Positions 1 to 10,446 of a stretch of DNA of 64,000 nt are shown one piece after another. The DNA is taken from NCBI RefSeq assembly GCF_000784835.1, contig NZ_JSFH01000004.1, forward strand, positions 124,001 to 188,000, given 5' to 3'. The stretch comes from Thermotoga sp. Mc24 (lineage in GTDB: Bacteria > Thermotogota > Thermotogae > Thermotogales > Thermotogaceae). Within the stretch, counting starts at the first letter, position 1; each line of letters begins with the position of its first letter. A program made the position numbers and the translations under genes. The notes beneath the pieces are model-generated. The model saw only the letters and a program-made list of their open reading frames with translations, was not told the DNA's origin and searched no databases.

Positions 1-118
1 GCCTCCTTGCGAGCTCTTCCGAGGATACCACCTCTACACCTTCATCGAGGAGCCTTTCAAGGCACATGTAATAACTTACCAACCTTTTTGAAACGGGCTT
101 CGGTATCTTTTCCGCCAT
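1..118 (-). CDS. rex: Redox-sensing repressor Rex (N-terminal fragment)
   Basis: Only the first 39 codons lie in the window; the gene continues off the left edge. The product starts MAEKIPKPVSKRLVSYYMCL and continues into a winged-helix DNA-binding domain. I recognise this as the N-terminus of the Thermotoga Rex repressor, which senses the NADH/NAD+ ratio. A good ribosome site (GAGGTG) precedes the ATG at 116-118. The leuS stop codon is only 9 bases upstream, so rex is probably the distal gene of a leuS-rex operon. The Rossmann NAD-binding part is outside the window. Confidence 0.85.
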   Translation of the reverse strand, partial: MAEKIPKPVSKRLVSYYMCLERLLDEGVEVVSSEELARR

Positions 119-127
119 TCTATCACC

Positions 128-2602
128 TCATACCACGATATTTACGATTCTTCCCTTTACATAGAAGAACTTCTTTATCGGTTTGCCATCGACGTGTTCC
201 TTGACTCTTTCTCTTTCGAGGACGATCTTTTTCAGATCCTCTTCAGAGATATCCACGGGCACAACCACTTTGTCTCTCACCTTTCCATTTATCTGGATGG
301 CGATTTCGACTTCCTCTACTTCGAGCGCTTTCGGATCGTAAGAAGGCCAGGACTGCTGGACAACAAGACTATCGTTTCCAAGATCGTGCCAGAACTCTTC
401 TGCAAGGTGCGGTGCGAAAGGAGAAAGAGCGAGCGTGAGTTTTTCTACTATCTCTCGCAGGAGTTTCCTGTTCCATTCTTCCTGCGGTACACTGTTCAAG
501 TACTGACTCAGGTGGTTCACGAGTTCCATCAAACCGCTTATAGCGGTGTTGAACTTGAATCCACCCTCTATATCCTCCGTTATCTTCTTGATGATACTGT
601 GGAGCTTTCTTCTGAGTTCCTTTTCTGTGGAGTTTTTCAAGACAAGATTCTCCGTGTTTTCTTCTTTCACAAACGGAAGAACCGTGTAGAAGGTGTTCCA
701 GAGCCTTTTGATGAACCTGTGAACACCCTCGATACCGGCGTCGCTCCATTCGGCGTCTTTCTCTGGAGGTGCCATGAAGAGTATGTACATTCTCAGGGTA
801 TCCGCTCCGTATTTCTCTATCATTTCATCTGGAGACACCACATTTCCTTTCGACTTGGACATCTTGGCACCGTCTTTGTAAATCATTCCTTGCGTGAAGA
901 GGTTTGTAAAAGGTTCGTCGAAATTGAGATAACCAAGATCGTGCAATACCTTGGTTACGAATCTGGAGTACAGCAGATGCAGTACGGCGTGTTCCACCCC
1001 TCCGATGTACTGATCTACCGGTAACCAATAGTTCACGTCATCGGGCTCGAAAGGCTTGTCTTCCAAGTGAGGATTCACGTATCTGAGGAAGTACCAGGAA
1101 GAATCAACGAAAGTGTCCATGGTGTCCGTTTCTCTCTGGGCTTCTCCACCACAGACGGGACACTTTGTCTTCTTGAAACCTTCGTGGAAAGAGAGAGGAG
1201 ATTGACCCGTCGGAAGGAATTCCACGTCTTTTGGAAGCCTCACAGGAAGGTCCTCCTCTGGAACGGGTACAACGCCGCACTTCTCACAGTAGATGATGGG
1301 GATTGGAGCACCCCAATACCTCTGTCTCGATATGAGCCAGTCTCTCAACTTGTATTGGACCGACCTCTTTCCAATGCCTTTTTCCTCGAGCCAGTTTATG
1401 ACTTTTTCTATTCCTTCGTTGCTCGGTGTTCCATCGAACGGTCCGGAGTTCACCATAATACCCTCGTCTTCGTAGGCTTCTTCCATCTTCTCCGGATCGA
1501 GATCTCTGTCTGCCGGTTTGATCACAACCCTTATCGGTATCCCGTACTTTCTGGCAAAGGAGAAGTCCCTCTGATCGTGCGCGGGAACTCCCATGATGGC
1601 ACCTGTTCCGTACTCCATGAGGATGTAATTTGCCACGTAGATTGGTATCCTCTCACCGGTCACTGGGTTTATGGCGTACCTTCCCAGGAAGAACCCTTCT
1701 TTCTCGGCCTCGACAGAGGTCCTTCTGAATCTGTCCTGTTGCTTTACACGTTCAAGAAACTCTTGAAGATCTTCTTTTTTCTCCTCAAGAACGAGCTCTT
1801 CGACGAGGGGGGATTCCGGTGCAAGGGCCATGAAAGTGACTCCCCAGAGTGTGTCAGGTCTGGTTGTGAAGACCTTGATCTTTGTATCCGATCCTTCGAC
1901 AGGAAAGTCTATTTCCGCACCGGTACTCTTTCCTATCCAGTTTCTCTGCATGGTTTTGACATGTTCTGGCCATCCTGTGAGCTTGTCTAGGTCGTTCAGC
2001 AGTCTCTCCGCGTAATCCGTGATTTTGAAAAACCACTGCTCGAGGTGCCTTATGGTGACGCTCGTTCCACACCTTTCGCACTTTCCGTCTTTCACCTGCT
2101 CGTTCGCAAGAACTGTTTTACACTTGGGACACCAGTTGACAGCTGCCTTCTTCTTGTAAGCCAGCCCGTTCTTGTAGAGCTGGAGGAATATCCACTGGGT
2201 CCACTTGTAGTACTCTTCGTCGCAGGTCGCTATTTCTCTGCTCCAGTCGTAGCTTATACCGAGTTTTTTCACCTGTCCTCGAATAGTGTTGATGTTCTTC
2301 CGCGTCCACTCTTCAGGATGGATTCCCTTTTCGATCGCAGCGTTCTCGGCGGGAAGTCCGAATGCATCGTATCCGAACGGATGAAGGACGTTGTATCCTC
2401 TCATCCTCTTGTATCTTGCGACTATGTCACCTATGACGTAGTTTTTCACATGCCCCACATGGAGAGTTCCAGAGGGATACGGAAACATCACGAGGGCATA
2501 ATACTTGGGTTTCTCAGACCTCTGAGGTGTATAGAAAACCTTCTTTTCTTCCCATACTTTCTGCCATTTTTTCTCTATTTCCTGTGGTCTGTATTCCTTC
2601 AT
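128..2602 (-). CDS. leuS: Leucyl-tRNA synthetase
   Basis: Class I aminoacyl-tRNA synthetase charging tRNA-Leu in the cytoplasm. The 824-residue product has the HIGH-type motif as HVGH at residues 48-51. A CP1 editing insertion is visible with the T-rich segment TTRPDTLWG, followed by the [11 protein letters not shown] signature and KMSKS at 580-584. Cysteine pairs in the zinc-binding regions are present. The start chosen is the ATG at 2600-2602, because AGGAGGTG lies 7 bases upstream and the product then begins MKEYRP with the usual family length. An in-frame start 57 bases further upstream has no such support. It is divergent from deoB. Confidence 0.97.
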   Translation of the reverse strand: MKEYRPQEIEKKWQKVWEEKKVFYTPQRSEKPKYYALVMFPYPSGTLHVGHVKNYVIGDIVARYKRMRGYNVLHPFGYDAFGLPAENAAIEKGIHPEEWTRKNINTIRGQVKKLGISYDWSREIATCDEEYYKWTQWIFLQLYKNGLAYKKKAAVNWCPKCKTVLANEQVKDGKCERCGTSVTIRHLEQWFFKITDYAERLLNDLDKLTGWPEHVKTMQRNWIGKSTGAEIDFPVEGSDTKIKVFTTRPDTLWGVTFMALAPESPLVEELVLEEKKEDLQEFLERVKQQDRFRRTSVEAEKEGFFLGRYAINPVTGERIPIYVANYILMEYGTGAIMGVPAHDQRDFSFARKYGIPIRVVIKPADRDLDPEKMEEAYEDEGIMVNSGPFDGTPSNEGIEKVINWLEEKGIGKRSVQYKLRDWLISRQRYWGAPIPIIYCEKCGVVPVPEEDLPVRLPKDVEFLPTGQSPLSFHEGFKKTKCPVCGGEAQRETDTMDTFVDSSWYFLRYVNPHLEDKPFEPDDVNYWLPVDQYIGGVEHAVLHLLYSRFVTKVLHDLGYLNFDEPFTNLFTQGMIYKDGAKMSKSKGNVVSPDEMIEKYGADTLRMYILFMAPPEKDAEWSDAGIEGVHRFIKRLWNTFYTVLPFVKEENTENLVLKNSTEKELRRKLHSIIKKITEDIEGGFKFNTAISGLMELVNHLSQYLNSVPQEEWNRKLLREIVEKLTLALSPFAPHLAEEFWHDLGNDSLVVQQSWPSYDPKALEVEEVEIAIQINGKVRDKVVVPVDISEEDLKKIVLERERVKEHVDGKPIKKFFYVKGRIVNIVV

Positions 2603-2693
2603 GTCTACACCTCCTGATATTTCCTTCTCAAAGTTAATAATATCAGATTTTTCAGCCATTTGTGATAGAATTCTTCGGAAAGGGGCTGGAAGG

Positions 2694-3866
2694 ATGAGGG
2701 TGGTACTGATAGTTTTGGACAGCGTGGGAATTGGTGAGATGCCCGACGCTCATCTGTACGGTGATGAAGGGAGCAACACCATTGTGAACACCGCGAAAGC
2801 GGTGGGCAGTTTGCATCTTCCAAACATGGCAAAGCTGGGGCTCGGCAACCTCGACAACATACCAGGAGTTGAACCTGTGAAACCCGCAGAAGGTATCTAC
2901 GGAAAAATGATGGAAAAAAGCCCCGGCAAAGACACGACGACCGGACACTGGGAAATAGCGGGTGTCGTTCTCAAGAAGCCGTTCGACCTGTTTCCAAATG
3001 GTTTTCCTAAGGAACTGATAGAAGAATTTGAGAGAAGAACGGGGAGAAAAGTCATAGGTAACAAACCAGCATCTGGTACGGAAATCATAAAAGAACTCGG
3101 TCCTATCCACGAAAAGACCGGTACTCTGATCGTGTACACATCAGCGGACAGTGTGTTTCAGATAGCGGCAAAGAAAGAGATCGTTCCCGTAGAGGAACTC
3201 TACAGGTACTGCAAGATCGCCAGAGAACTTTTGGACGAGATGGGATACAAAGTTGCCAGGGTCATCGCAAGACCCTTCACGGGGGAGTGGCCCAACTACG
3301 TTCGGACACCCGAAAGAAAAGACTTCTCGCTTGAACCGGAAGGTAAAACACTCCTTGATGCTCTCACAGAGAACGGAATACCCGTTTACGGTGTTGGCAA
3401 GATCGCAGATATATTCGCCGGAAGAGGTGTGACGGAAAATTACAAAACGAAGGACAACAACGATGGAATAGACAAAACGATCTCTCTCATGAAGGAGAAA
3501 AATCATGATTGTCTGATCTTCACAAATCTTGTGGATTTTGACACCAAGTATGGTCATAGAAACGACCCCATTTCTTATGCCAGAGCCCTCGAGGAGTTCG
3601 ATGCAAGATTGCCTGAGATCATTCAGAATCTGAAAGAGGATGACGTTCTTTTCATCACGGCAGATCACGGATGTGATCCCACAACGCCCTCAACGGATCA
3701 CTCTCGGGAAATGGTCCCTCTCCTTGGGTACGGCAGTAGACTGAAAAAAGATGTGGACGTTGGCATCAGAGAAACCTTCGCCGACCTTGGCCAAACCATC
3801 GCCGATATCTTCGGAGTTCCTTCCCTTGAAAACGGCACCTCTTTCAAAGACCTCATATGGGGGTGA
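2694..3866 (+). CDS. deoB: Phosphopentomutase
   Basis: Interconverts ribose-1-phosphate (or deoxyribose-1-phosphate) and the 5-phosphate in nucleoside salvage. The 390-residue protein belongs to the alkaline-phosphatase-like metalloenzyme superfamily. It begins with [16 protein letters not shown], carrying the first metal aspartate, and has the nucleophile region [10 protein letters not shown]. The late metal site [10 protein letters not shown]...STDHSRE is intact. The ATG at 2694 follows GGAAGG closely. An upstream in-frame ATG at 2601 would overlap the leuS start and was not used. It is first in a run with folC and ruvA. Confidence 0.95.
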   Translation: MRVVLIVLDSVGIGEMPDAHLYGDEGSNTIVNTAKAVGSLHLPNMAKLGLGNLDNIPGVEPVKPAEGIYGKMMEKSPGKDTTTGHWEIAGVVLKKPFDLFPNGFPKELIEEFERRTGRKVIGNKPASGTEIIKELGPIHEKTGTLIVYTSADSVFQIAAKKEIVPVEELYRYCKIARELLDEMGYKVARVIARPFTGEWPNYVRTPERKDFSLEPEGKTLLDALTENGIPVYGVGKIADIFAGRGVTENYKTKDNNDGIDKTISLMKEKNHDCLIFTNLVDFDTKYGHRNDPISYARALEEFDARLPEIIQNLKEDDVLFITADHGCDPTTPSTDHSREMVPLLGYGSRLKKDVDVGIRETFADLGQTIADIFGVPSLENGTSFKDLIWG

Positions 3867-3877
3867 AAGATGAGACT

Positions 3878-5170
3878 ATGGTATACCTCGACGTTCTCAA
3901 ATACCTTTATCACAAAAGACCTATGGGAAAAGTGAAACCAGGCCTTGAAAGGATCTCAATGCTGCTTTCAAAACTGGGAAATCCCCATCTGAAATACAAA
4001 ACCATACACATAGGCGGCACGAATGGGAAAGGTTCCGTAACGAACATGATAAGTCATGTTTTGATATCTCAGGGATACAGAGTGGGATCCTATTACTCCC
4101 CTCATCTGAGCACGTTTAGAGAAAGGATAAGGTTAAACGAAGAATACATATCCGAGGAGGACGTGGTGAAGATTTACGAAAAGATGGAGCCAATTCTGAA
4201 CGAGCTCGATAAAGAAGAAATACTCTCCCCAAGCTTTTTTGAAGTCGTGACAGCGATGGCTTTTCTCTACTTTGCGGAAAAAAACGTCGACATTGCCGTT
4301 CTGGAAGTTGGCCTTGGAGGCAGACTGGACGCAACGAACGTTGTGTTCCCTCTTTGTTCCACCATCGTCACGGTAGACAGAGATCACGAAAAAACACTGG
4401 GATACACCATAGAGCAAATCGCATGGGAGAAAGCCGGAATAATAAAAGAGGGAGTTCCACTTGTGACCGGAGAGCGAAAAAAAGAAGCCCTCAAGGTGAT
4501 GGAAGATGTCGCTAGAAAGAAGAATTCAAAGGTGTACGTCATAGACAGAGACTTCTCTGTCAGGGTTAAATCTCTGAAGCTTCACGAAAATAAATTCGAT
4601 TATTACGGGGAAAACACCTTCGAAGATCTCGTCCTGACCATGAACGGTCTTCACCAGGTAGAAAACGCCGGGGTTGCCTTGAAGACCATTGAAGCAGCAG
4701 GACTTCCGGTGAGCGAGAAAGCAATACGCGAAGGCTTGAAGAATGCAAAAAACCTGGGGAGATTTGAAATCTTGGAGAAAGACGGGAAGACGTACGTCCT
4801 CGATGGAGCGCACAACCCTCACGGAGCGGAAAGCCTCGCCAGAAGCTTGAAATTGTACTTCAGCAACGAGTCTTTGAACCTGGTAATAGGCATTCTGGAC
4901 GACAAGAACCGGGAGGATATTCTTCGAAAGTATACCGGAATCTTTGAAAGGGTCACAGTCACACGCGTTCCTTCACCTCGTATGAAAGACATGAGCGGCC
5001 TTGTTGACACAGCGAAGAAGTTCTTCAAAAACGTGGAAGTCGCAGAAGACCCTCTAGAAGCGATTGAATCCAGTGAAGGGACCACGGTTGTTACAGGTTC
5101 ACTGTTTCTGGTGGGATACGTGAGAGAATATCTGACAACCGGAAAGATAAGCGAGGAGTGGAAAATATGA
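3878..5170 (+). CDS. folC: Folylpolyglutamate/dihydrofolate synthase
   Basis: Mur-ligase-family enzyme adding glutamate to folates, and possibly glutamate to dihydropteroate. The 430-residue product has the P-loop GGTNGKGSV near residues 46-54. The family segments PHL, the omega-loop region, VTVDRDHEKTLG (magnesium/ATP site) and the C-terminal LDGAHNPHG motif are all visible. The start at 3878 (MVYLDV) sits 11 bases past the deoB stop. An in-frame upstream start at 3857 would overlap deoB and lacks support. It ends in an ATGA overlap with ruvA, so translation is likely coupled. Confidence 0.93.
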   Translation: MVYLDVLKYLYHKRPMGKVKPGLERISMLLSKLGNPHLKYKTIHIGGTNGKGSVTNMISHVLISQGYRVGSYYSPHLSTFRERIRLNEEYISEEDVVKIYEKMEPILNELDKEEILSPSFFEVVTAMAFLYFAEKNVDIAVLEVGLGGRLDATNVVFPLCSTIVTVDRDHEKTLGYTIEQIAWEKAGIIKEGVPLVTGERKKEALKVMEDVARKKNSKVYVIDRDFSVRVKSLKLHENKFDYYGENTFEDLVLTMNGLHQVENAGVALKTIEAAGLPVSEKAIREGLKNAKNLGRFEILEKDGKTYVLDGAHNPHGAESLARSLKLYFSNESLNLVIGILDDKNREDILRKYTGIFERVTVTRVPSPRMKDMSGLVDTAKKFFKNVEVAEDPLEAIESSEGTTVVTGSLFLVGYVREYLTTGKISEEWKI

Positions 5171-5733
5171 TTGCGGGAGTTTCTGGAAGAGTTTTGAAAA
5201 AGAGTGGAAACGTTCTCCTCGTGGAAACAAAATCCGGTGTCGTTTTCGAAATCGTCTGTGACGTTCAGACCAGTGAGGAAGTGGAAGAAGGCAAGGAATG
5301 TTTCCTCCACACGTTTTTGAGCGTTTCACAAGACGGCATCACTCTCTACGGGTTTTCAAACGAAACGAAGAAGGAGCTTTTCCTTTCCCTCATAAAGGTC
5401 TCCAGGCTTGGACCAAAAACGGCTTTGAAAATCATCTCGAATGAAGATGCGGAAACACTGGTGGCAATGATCGCCTCACAGGACGTGGAGGGCCTTTCAA
5501 AGCTCCCCGGTATCAGTAAGAAAACAGCGGAACGAATCGTGATGGAATTGAAAGATGAATTCGAGAGTGCTGGAATAAAAGACATGAGAATCTACCACGA
5601 ATCCTTAGAAGCTCTGGTGTCACTGGGATATCCGGAGAAACAGGCAAGAGAAGCCGTGAAACACGTGTACAAAGAGGGAATGAAAACATCCGAATTGATA
5701 AAAGAAGCCTTAAAGTTTCTGAGTCACAGATAG
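5167..5733 (+). CDS. ruvA: Holliday junction DNA helicase subunit RuvA
   Basis: Junction-recognition subunit of RuvAB branch migration. The 188-residue protein has an N-terminal OB fold (MIAGVSGRVLKK), then a helix-hairpin-helix pair (SRLGPKTALKII and LSKLPGISKKTAERIV). A C-terminal three-helix domain that contacts RuvB follows. The ATG at 5167 overlaps the folC stop by four bases and is preceded by GAGGAG. The last 24 bases overlap the 3' end of the convergent DUF368 gene. ruvB is not adjacent. Confidence 0.95.
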   Translation: MIAGVSGRVLKKSGNVLLVETKSGVVFEIVCDVQTSEEVEEGKECFLHTFLSVSQDGITLYGFSNETKKELFLSLIKVSRLGPKTALKIISNEDAETLVAMIASQDVEGLSKLPGISKKTAERIVMELKDEFESAGIKDMRIYHESLEALVSLGYPEKQAREAVKHVYKEGMKTSELIKEALKFLSHR

Positions 5734-6504
5734 TTTCTTCTCAATACGAAGCAATACGAATCCAAGAGTCAGTGAGAGCACAAAACTCAAAATAGAGGGT
5801 AAAATAACGTTTGTATCCATCTTTTTCGGAAAAACCTCGTAGAGAGACGCAAGGATCATCCCACCGATGAAACTGTAAGTTTCCTCCCGGAACTTCTTCA
5901 AAAGAAAGTTCATGATCTTCACGGAGGCGAAAATGCCGGCGACAACTCCGATGGAGAATATCAAAAGTTCACCAACTATCAGGTGCGAAACCAGATAGAG
6001 AACGCGATCGTAAACACCGAAAATCAGAAGGATCAGCGAACCGCTTATACCGGGCACCACCATGGCCATCGCCGCTATGAAACCCGCCAAAACGAGAAAG
6101 AACAAGTTTTCTTTCGCAGTTGTTCCACTTGAAAAATGCAACACGAAAATCAGAACCATCCCAAGAAGGACAAAAAATACGTTCACGGGTTTGATCGAGA
6201 AGTACTCCTTTGTTTTTACAAAGCTAACGATGACGAGTCCTAAAAAAAAGAAATGCGTTGGAACTGGGTACTTCGAGAGGAAGATTTCTAAAAAGTGTGC
6301 TACACCAAATATTCCTGCTAAGATACCCATTCCCACTGGTATCAGCATCTTCAGAGATTTCGAATCTCCATGGAAAAAAGAATTCACGGATTCTATCAGT
6401 TTCTCATAGATACCCATAAGAACGGCGATTGTCCCACCACTGACACCCGGTACAACGTTCGCTATTCCCATAAGGACGCCTGAAAAGAAGAACCACACTT
6501 TCAT
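5710..6504 (-). CDS. DUF368 membrane protein (polyprenyl-phosphate translocase family)
   Basis: 264-residue integral membrane protein with about eight hydrophobic segments and the family hallmark NVVPGVSGGTIAVLMGIYE near the N-terminus. A second glycine/proline-rich repeat, MVVPGISGSLILLIFGVYD, lies mid-protein. The two PG(V/I)SG repeats suggest an internally duplicated transporter fold. DUF368 proteins (PopT type) have been linked to recycling undecaprenyl phosphate across the membrane; that role is inferred here. The start overlaps the stop of the upstream TPR gene by four bases. The 3' end overlaps ruvA tail to tail by 24 bases. Confidence 0.85.
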   Translation of the reverse strand: MKVWFFFSGVLMGIANVVPGVSGGTIAVLMGIYEKLIESVNSFFHGDSKSLKMLIPVGMGILAGIFGVAHFLEIFLSKYPVPTHFFFLGLVIVSFVKTKEYFSIKPVNVFFVLLGMVLIFVLHFSSGTTAKENLFFLVLAGFIAAMAMVVPGISGSLILLIFGVYDRVLYLVSHLIVGELLIFSIGVVAGIFASVKIMNFLLKKFREETYSFIGGMILASLYEVFPKKMDTNVILPSILSFVLSLTLGFVLLRIEKKLSVTQKL

Positions 6505-7337
6505 TCCTCCCTGAGTTTCTTCTTGGCCGCAAGAACAAGTTTCCTTGCATCTTTTTCATCGTACGCTTCTTTCTCTTCCAGCTCTTTGATGACCTCTTCT
6601 ACATCAAGGTTCACTTCCTCTGCCGTGAGATCATCTGGTACTTCCGCTGAATTTTCGAGGATTTTTCTGGCTCTGTTTTTCACCTCATCGATATCCACAT
6701 ATCCTTCACGATTAGATTCCTGGACCTTACCGAGGAGTTCTTCCAGAAAATCGAGCTTTTCCGCAAAGGTTTCACTTGGTTTCTCCTCCGAAATCTCTTC
6801 GACAGTATCTTCTGGCAGTTCCTCAAAAACTTCTGGAATCCCCTCGGCAACACTGGATTTCTTCTCAGAGCGTATCGCCAGGCGCTTCATCAAGAGCCTT
6901 TGAAGATAGAAAACCGATAAGAAGGTAGCAGCAGAAACAACCACCGGCAGCCAAAAAGGAATACTATTTGTAGCTTCAGCCTTTTTTGATTCAGAACCTG
7001 CCTTCTCGGTCTCTATGTATTTTTTCCAGACCTCTTCCGGCACACTCAATCTCTTCAAAATTTCTTGTGCCACCACGTTGTCTGGAAAATTTGAAAGATA
7101 TGCACGAGCTTTCTCGTAGTCACCTGTTGCGTAAGCACAAATTCCCATTTTCAGCTTCACAAGGGGGTCTCTTTCTTCAATGGTTGGATCCTCTCGAAGC
7201 GCGTTTTCAAAGAGTTCGAGTGCCCTTCTGTAATCGCCTTCGAGGTACGCGTTCAAAGCACTGGAATAGAGATCACTGGCAACAGAAACAAGAGAAAACA
7301 CGATGAAAATCAAAATCAATCCTTTGACAACCGCCAC
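6501..7337 (-). CDS. TPR-repeat membrane protein
   Basis: 278-residue protein with an N-terminal hydrophobic signal or anchor (residues 5-22). A tetratricopeptide-type repeat follows (AYLEGDYRRALELFENALREDP, then AYATGDYEKARAYLSNFPDN). A transmembrane segment lies near residues 127-147. The cytoplasmic-looking tail is highly charged, Glu/Lys-rich and probably helical. Specific function unknown; the layout (periplasmic TPR, single membrane span, charged tail) resembles BatE/von-Willebrand-cluster accessory proteins only loosely. The GTG start lacks a strong ribosome site and overlaps the upstream gene by 22 bases, so translational coupling is likely. Confidence 0.7.
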   Translation of the reverse strand: MAVVKGLILIFIVFSLVSVASDLYSSALNAYLEGDYRRALELFENALREDPTIEERDPLVKLKMGICAYATGDYEKARAYLSNFPDNVVAQEILKRLSVPEEVWKKYIETEKAGSESKKAEATNSIPFWLPVVVSAATFLSVFYLQRLLMKRLAIRSEKKSSVAEGIPEVFEELPEDTVEEISEEKPSETFAEKLDFLEELLGKVQESNREGYVDIDEVKNRARKILENSAEVPDDLTAEEVNLDVEEVIKELEEKEAYDEKDARKLVLAAKKKLREE

Positions 7338-9631
7338 TCTTCTATCGATACTCTCACCTTCTCATCGAACACAATGAAAAGACCCTCGTTCCCCGGGAAC
7401 ACATCGATGATCCCCCTGTCGAACCGCTGAGCTTTTCCATCAGAAAGATCCAGAATGACGCCATCGTAAACAACCAGTATTCTGTCCTGAATGTTCAGAA
7501 TCTTTTTTGGAACAGCGAAACCGTAGTTTTTTATTTCTGATTTACTGCTGGAAATGAAAGCGATAGATCCATCGTTGAGCAAAATATAGAACGCATCGTC
7601 TTTGAAAGAAGCATCTACTATCTTCACTTTCTCTCCGAACAGAGAACTCAGTACTCTTCCCTTCTCCTTGAAATCCAAACCTATTGCAATGACTTCTCCG
7701 TCCGTTATGAGAAGGTAGTTTCTACTCTCCGATTTTATATGAACCGCTGTACCGGGAGAGGTGGCGAGTAGTTTTTCCGTTCCACTCCTGAAAAGATAGT
7801 ACCTCACACCGCCAGGAACCACTCTGGCGTGGAGGATCGCGTCTCTTGTTATCAGAGCGTCGCTAATATCACCGGTAAGAGAAAAAGGTGCGTATTTTTT
7901 TATTCCTATGTTGTCTATTATGAAAATGTCGCCTTCACCTACAAACGATACGTAATCTTCTACCTTTTTAAAAAATTCTATTTTCTTGTCGAAAACCTTC
8001 TTGTTCCAAGCAAAAACTCCCGACTCGTTAGCGATGTAGACTTCCTTACCTACCAAGGCTCCCGACAAATAGGAAGAAAGCTCCAGAGATCGGATCCGTT
8101 CTAAAAAGTTTTCAAAGAGAATCTTAACTGGCAGAACAGAAAGTTCAGTGTCTTCCGTTTTTTTTACTTCAACAACTTCTTGAATATCTTTCTCAGAGAG
8201 CTCTGGGTTTTTCGATGAGAGGTATTCCTCATAATCATCGCTTCTGAAACCAGAAAACATCTGAACTTCGTACTTCAAGAGATCTCTTATGTGGGATACG
8301 TTCTCCTCGCGGGAATAGAGGTCGTAAAAATTCCCCTTCAACTGCTCAACTTTACCCACCCGACAGGACTGAACGGAAACAAAACCATCTCCCCTTCCTT
8401 TTACGAACTCCGGATAGAACCTTTCGAGTTCCGTTCCAGACACATCAACTCCGTAAGGCGGTGTGTCTCCACAGATGGATACTATTTCCACATCGTTTCT
8501 TGAAAATTCCCCGAGTTCTTTCACAAGTTGAGAATCTGGAAGGATCTCCTGTACCACCTCACCCAATGTGTCTATGAGATTTCTGATGTGCAATGTCAAC
8601 ATCTTCAGCTTCGTCCACTCTATTCCGAATATGTCCCCCAACACCTCTGGATCTTTGCCGTAGAAGATAGAAGAGAAGTAGAGGGGATTCACCACGTTGG
8701 TACCCTGAACCGGTGTTGAAAGAAGTACAACTTTTCTGACGTTGTTCACTTCGGGATGACGTTGCAACATTCTCAAGACGATCAATCCACCCGTTCCATG
8801 TGCAAGGATATCGAACTCATACTGGGAATATTTCAAGATCTCTTGGGAGAGGAAATCCGCTTCGAAGTCGATGAAACTTCTCCTTCCTTCCTTTTTTATG
8901 AAATTCCTGTACATTTCACTATAAGCCAGAGAACGTGATCCATAAAGGGCATATTCGTACGTCATTATCGTTCTATCGGGGAAAATCGTCTCCCATATGT
9001 TGTTGTCCTTAACGACACCCTCAAAGGTAGGATCTTCTCCTGGGACCAGAAGAACAGCCGGCCCGGAACTGTTCACAGCTTCCCTCAGAAGCCTTATTCC
9101 ATGTTTTTGAAAACCGGTCGATCTCAAAATCACTCCAAAAACAGAAAGATGATACGTGAAGGCCTCTACAAAATAGCCCCTTTCGTCCTTTCCTATCATT
9201 GACCCGGGAATGATACGATATCCACCATCATTTGTCGCATACGCAAGGGCGAGATTGTTGTAATTCTCACCTCTGAGATATTTGGCGTCGAAATAGTATT
9301 TGAGACGTATCGGTTTCAAAGCAAATTCATCTACACCGTCCGCAAATTCCACCCTGTAAAGATCTCCCACAAACACATTCGAGTAAAATTTCCTTTCCTC
9401 ATCAGAAACTCTTGTGATCTTCAAAACCTTTTGTCTTCCAAAAGCACCAGGTGGTATCTCCACCCTCAGATTGACAAAACCAGACTCTGCCCCTTCTTTT
9501 CCAATTTTCAAGGAGCCTTCTTTTTGAAAAAAGAACAGAAGGAGAAACACCGTTATGCTTATAAACATCAGGGTGAAAAACAGAATCTTTCTTTTCAAAA
9601 CAATTTCCAGGAGTTTTTTTAAAAAACTCAT
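7316..9631 (-). CDS. Membrane-anchored lipase-like alpha/beta-hydrolase protein, nucleophile missing
   Basis: 771-residue protein with an N-terminal membrane anchor (residues 14-36). Next comes a beta-rich domain with an IPPGAFG motif (about 45-165) that recalls ZU5-like modules. Residues about 185-420 resemble PGAP1/LCAT-type alpha/beta hydrolases: VLLVPGED, FDILAHGTGGLIVLRMLQ and VVLLSTPVQGTN. The nucleophile elbow reads AHGTGG, so glycine 279 stands where the catalytic serine of xHSxGG is expected. The C-terminal part (about 530-771) is repetitive beta structure, possibly a propeller. It is probably exported and facing outward. It lies in an operon, with a four-base overlap to ispA upstream. 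Confidence 0.7.
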   Translation of the reverse strand: MSFLKKLLEIVLKRKILFFTLMFISITVFLLLFFFQKEGSLKIGKEGAESGFVNLRVEIPPGAFGRQKVLKITRVSDEERKFYSNVFVGDLYRVEFADGVDEFALKPIRLKYYFDAKYLRGENYNNLALAYATNDGGYRIIPGSMIGKDERGYFVEAFTYHLSVFGVILRSTGFQKHGIRLLREAVNSSGPAVLLVPGEDPTFEGVVKDNNIWETIFPDRTIMTYEYALYGSRSLAYSEMYRNFIKKEGRRSFIDFEADFLSQEILKYSQYEFDILAHGTGGLIVLRMLQRHPEVNNVRKVVLLSTPVQGTNVVNPLYFSSIFYGKDPEVLGDIFGIEWTKLKMLTLHIRNLIDTLGEVVQEILPDSQLVKELGEFSRNDVEIVSICGDTPPYGVDVSGTELERFYPEFVKGRGDGFVSVQSCRVGKVEQLKGNFYDLYSREENVSHIRDLLKYEVQMFSGFRSDDYEEYLSSKNPELSEKDIQEVVEVKKTEDTELSVLPVKILFENFLERIRSLELSSYLSGALVGKEVYIANESGVFAWNKKVFDKKIEFFKKVEDYVSFVGEGDIFIIDNIGIKKYAPFSLTGDISDALITRDAILHARVVPGGVRYYLFRSGTEKLLATSPGTAVHIKSESRNYLLITDGEVIAIGLDFKEKGRVLSSLFGEKVKIVDASFKDDAFYILLNDGSIAFISSSKSEIKNYGFAVPKKILNIQDRILVVYDGVILDLSDGKAQRFDRGIIDVFPGNEGLFIVFDEKVRVSIEEWRLSKD

Positions 9632-10446
9632 CTCTCCTCCACCATCTGTTTGAGTTCTCTCAGAAGAGCCAGTGTGCGAAAGAGTCTTTCCGATTCAATA
9701 CCTCTCAGGACCTCTTCATAATACATATCGGCCATTTCACGAGCCTTCTGAATTCCTATTTTTTTCACAATCGTCACCTTTCCCACATCTTTTCCAAGGT
9801 CCTTCCCTACCTTTTCGAAAGATCCAAGAATGTCTTTCAGATCGTCGTATATCTGAAAAGCCACCCCGAATCTCTCTCCAAGGAGTTTCATTCTGGTGTG
9901 ATCTTTTCCCTTCAGGATGAATGGAGCAGAGAAGCAGAAGGCAAAGAGCGCTCCTGTTTTGAAAGCGTACATTCTCTCCACCATCTCCCGTGAAACCTCC
10001 ATCTTTCTTCTTTCGAACTCCACATCCATTGCTTCTCCCAAGAGAAGCTTGTAGGCCGTTTCCGAAAATTCCTCAAAAATCTTTGAATTTCCGATTTTAG
10101 ATATCTGGGAAAAAGCGAGGAAAAACAGTCCATCTCCTGCGAGAAGGGCGATATCTTCACCATAGGCCCTGTGACAGGAAGGCCTTCCTCTCCGAAAATC
10201 CGCGTTATCTATTGGAGGAAGGTCATCGTGTATCAGCGAAGCCGTGTGAAATAGTTCCACGGCCACCGCCACGTTGAAAAGTTTCTCTTCTTCCACCCCC
10301 AAGTCCTCGCCCAGTGTCAAAACGAGGAGAGGGCGGATCCTCTTCCCCCCGGCCACCGTGGAATACAGCATGGCTTCTTCTGTGAGAAGATTCCATCCAG
10401 GCTTCAAGATCTCGTGTATCTTTTCCTCAACTTTCTCCTTCTTCAT
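9628..10446 (-). CDS. ispA: Polyprenyl diphosphate synthase (farnesyl/geranylgeranyl type)
   Basis: 272-residue all-helical trans-isoprenyl diphosphate synthase making C15-C20 prenyl diphosphates from IPP. The first aspartate-rich motif is DDLPPIDN, with the RRGRPSCH segment after it. The second is FQIYDDLKDI followed by GSFEKVGKDLGKD. Product chain length cannot be read safely from sequence; the residues before the first motif (TASLIHDD) are compatible with C15 or C20 products. The start overlaps the upstream DUF151 gene by 20 bases. It is somewhat shorter than the usual 290-300 residues. Confidence 0.88.
   Translation of the reverse strand: MKKEKVEEKIHEILKPGWNLLTEEAMLYSTVAGGKRIRPLLVLTLGEDLGVEEEKLFNVAVAVELFHTASLIHDDLPPIDNADFRRGRPSCHRAYGEDIALLAGDGLFFLAFSQISKIGNSKIFEEFSETAYKLLLGEAMDVEFERRKMEVSREMVERMYAFKTGALFAFCFSAPFILKGKDHTRMKLLGERFGVAFQIYDDLKDILGSFEKVGKDLGKDVGKVTIVKKIGIQKAREMADMYYEEVLRGIESERLFRTLALLRELKQMVEER

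Noticed and set aside
194-1024. 276-codon open frame on the plus strand inside leuS
   Set aside because: Antisense shadow of a well-supported gene; no ribosome site and no recognisable protein features. Similar long shadow frames occur opposite phoA, nrdJ and glmS.
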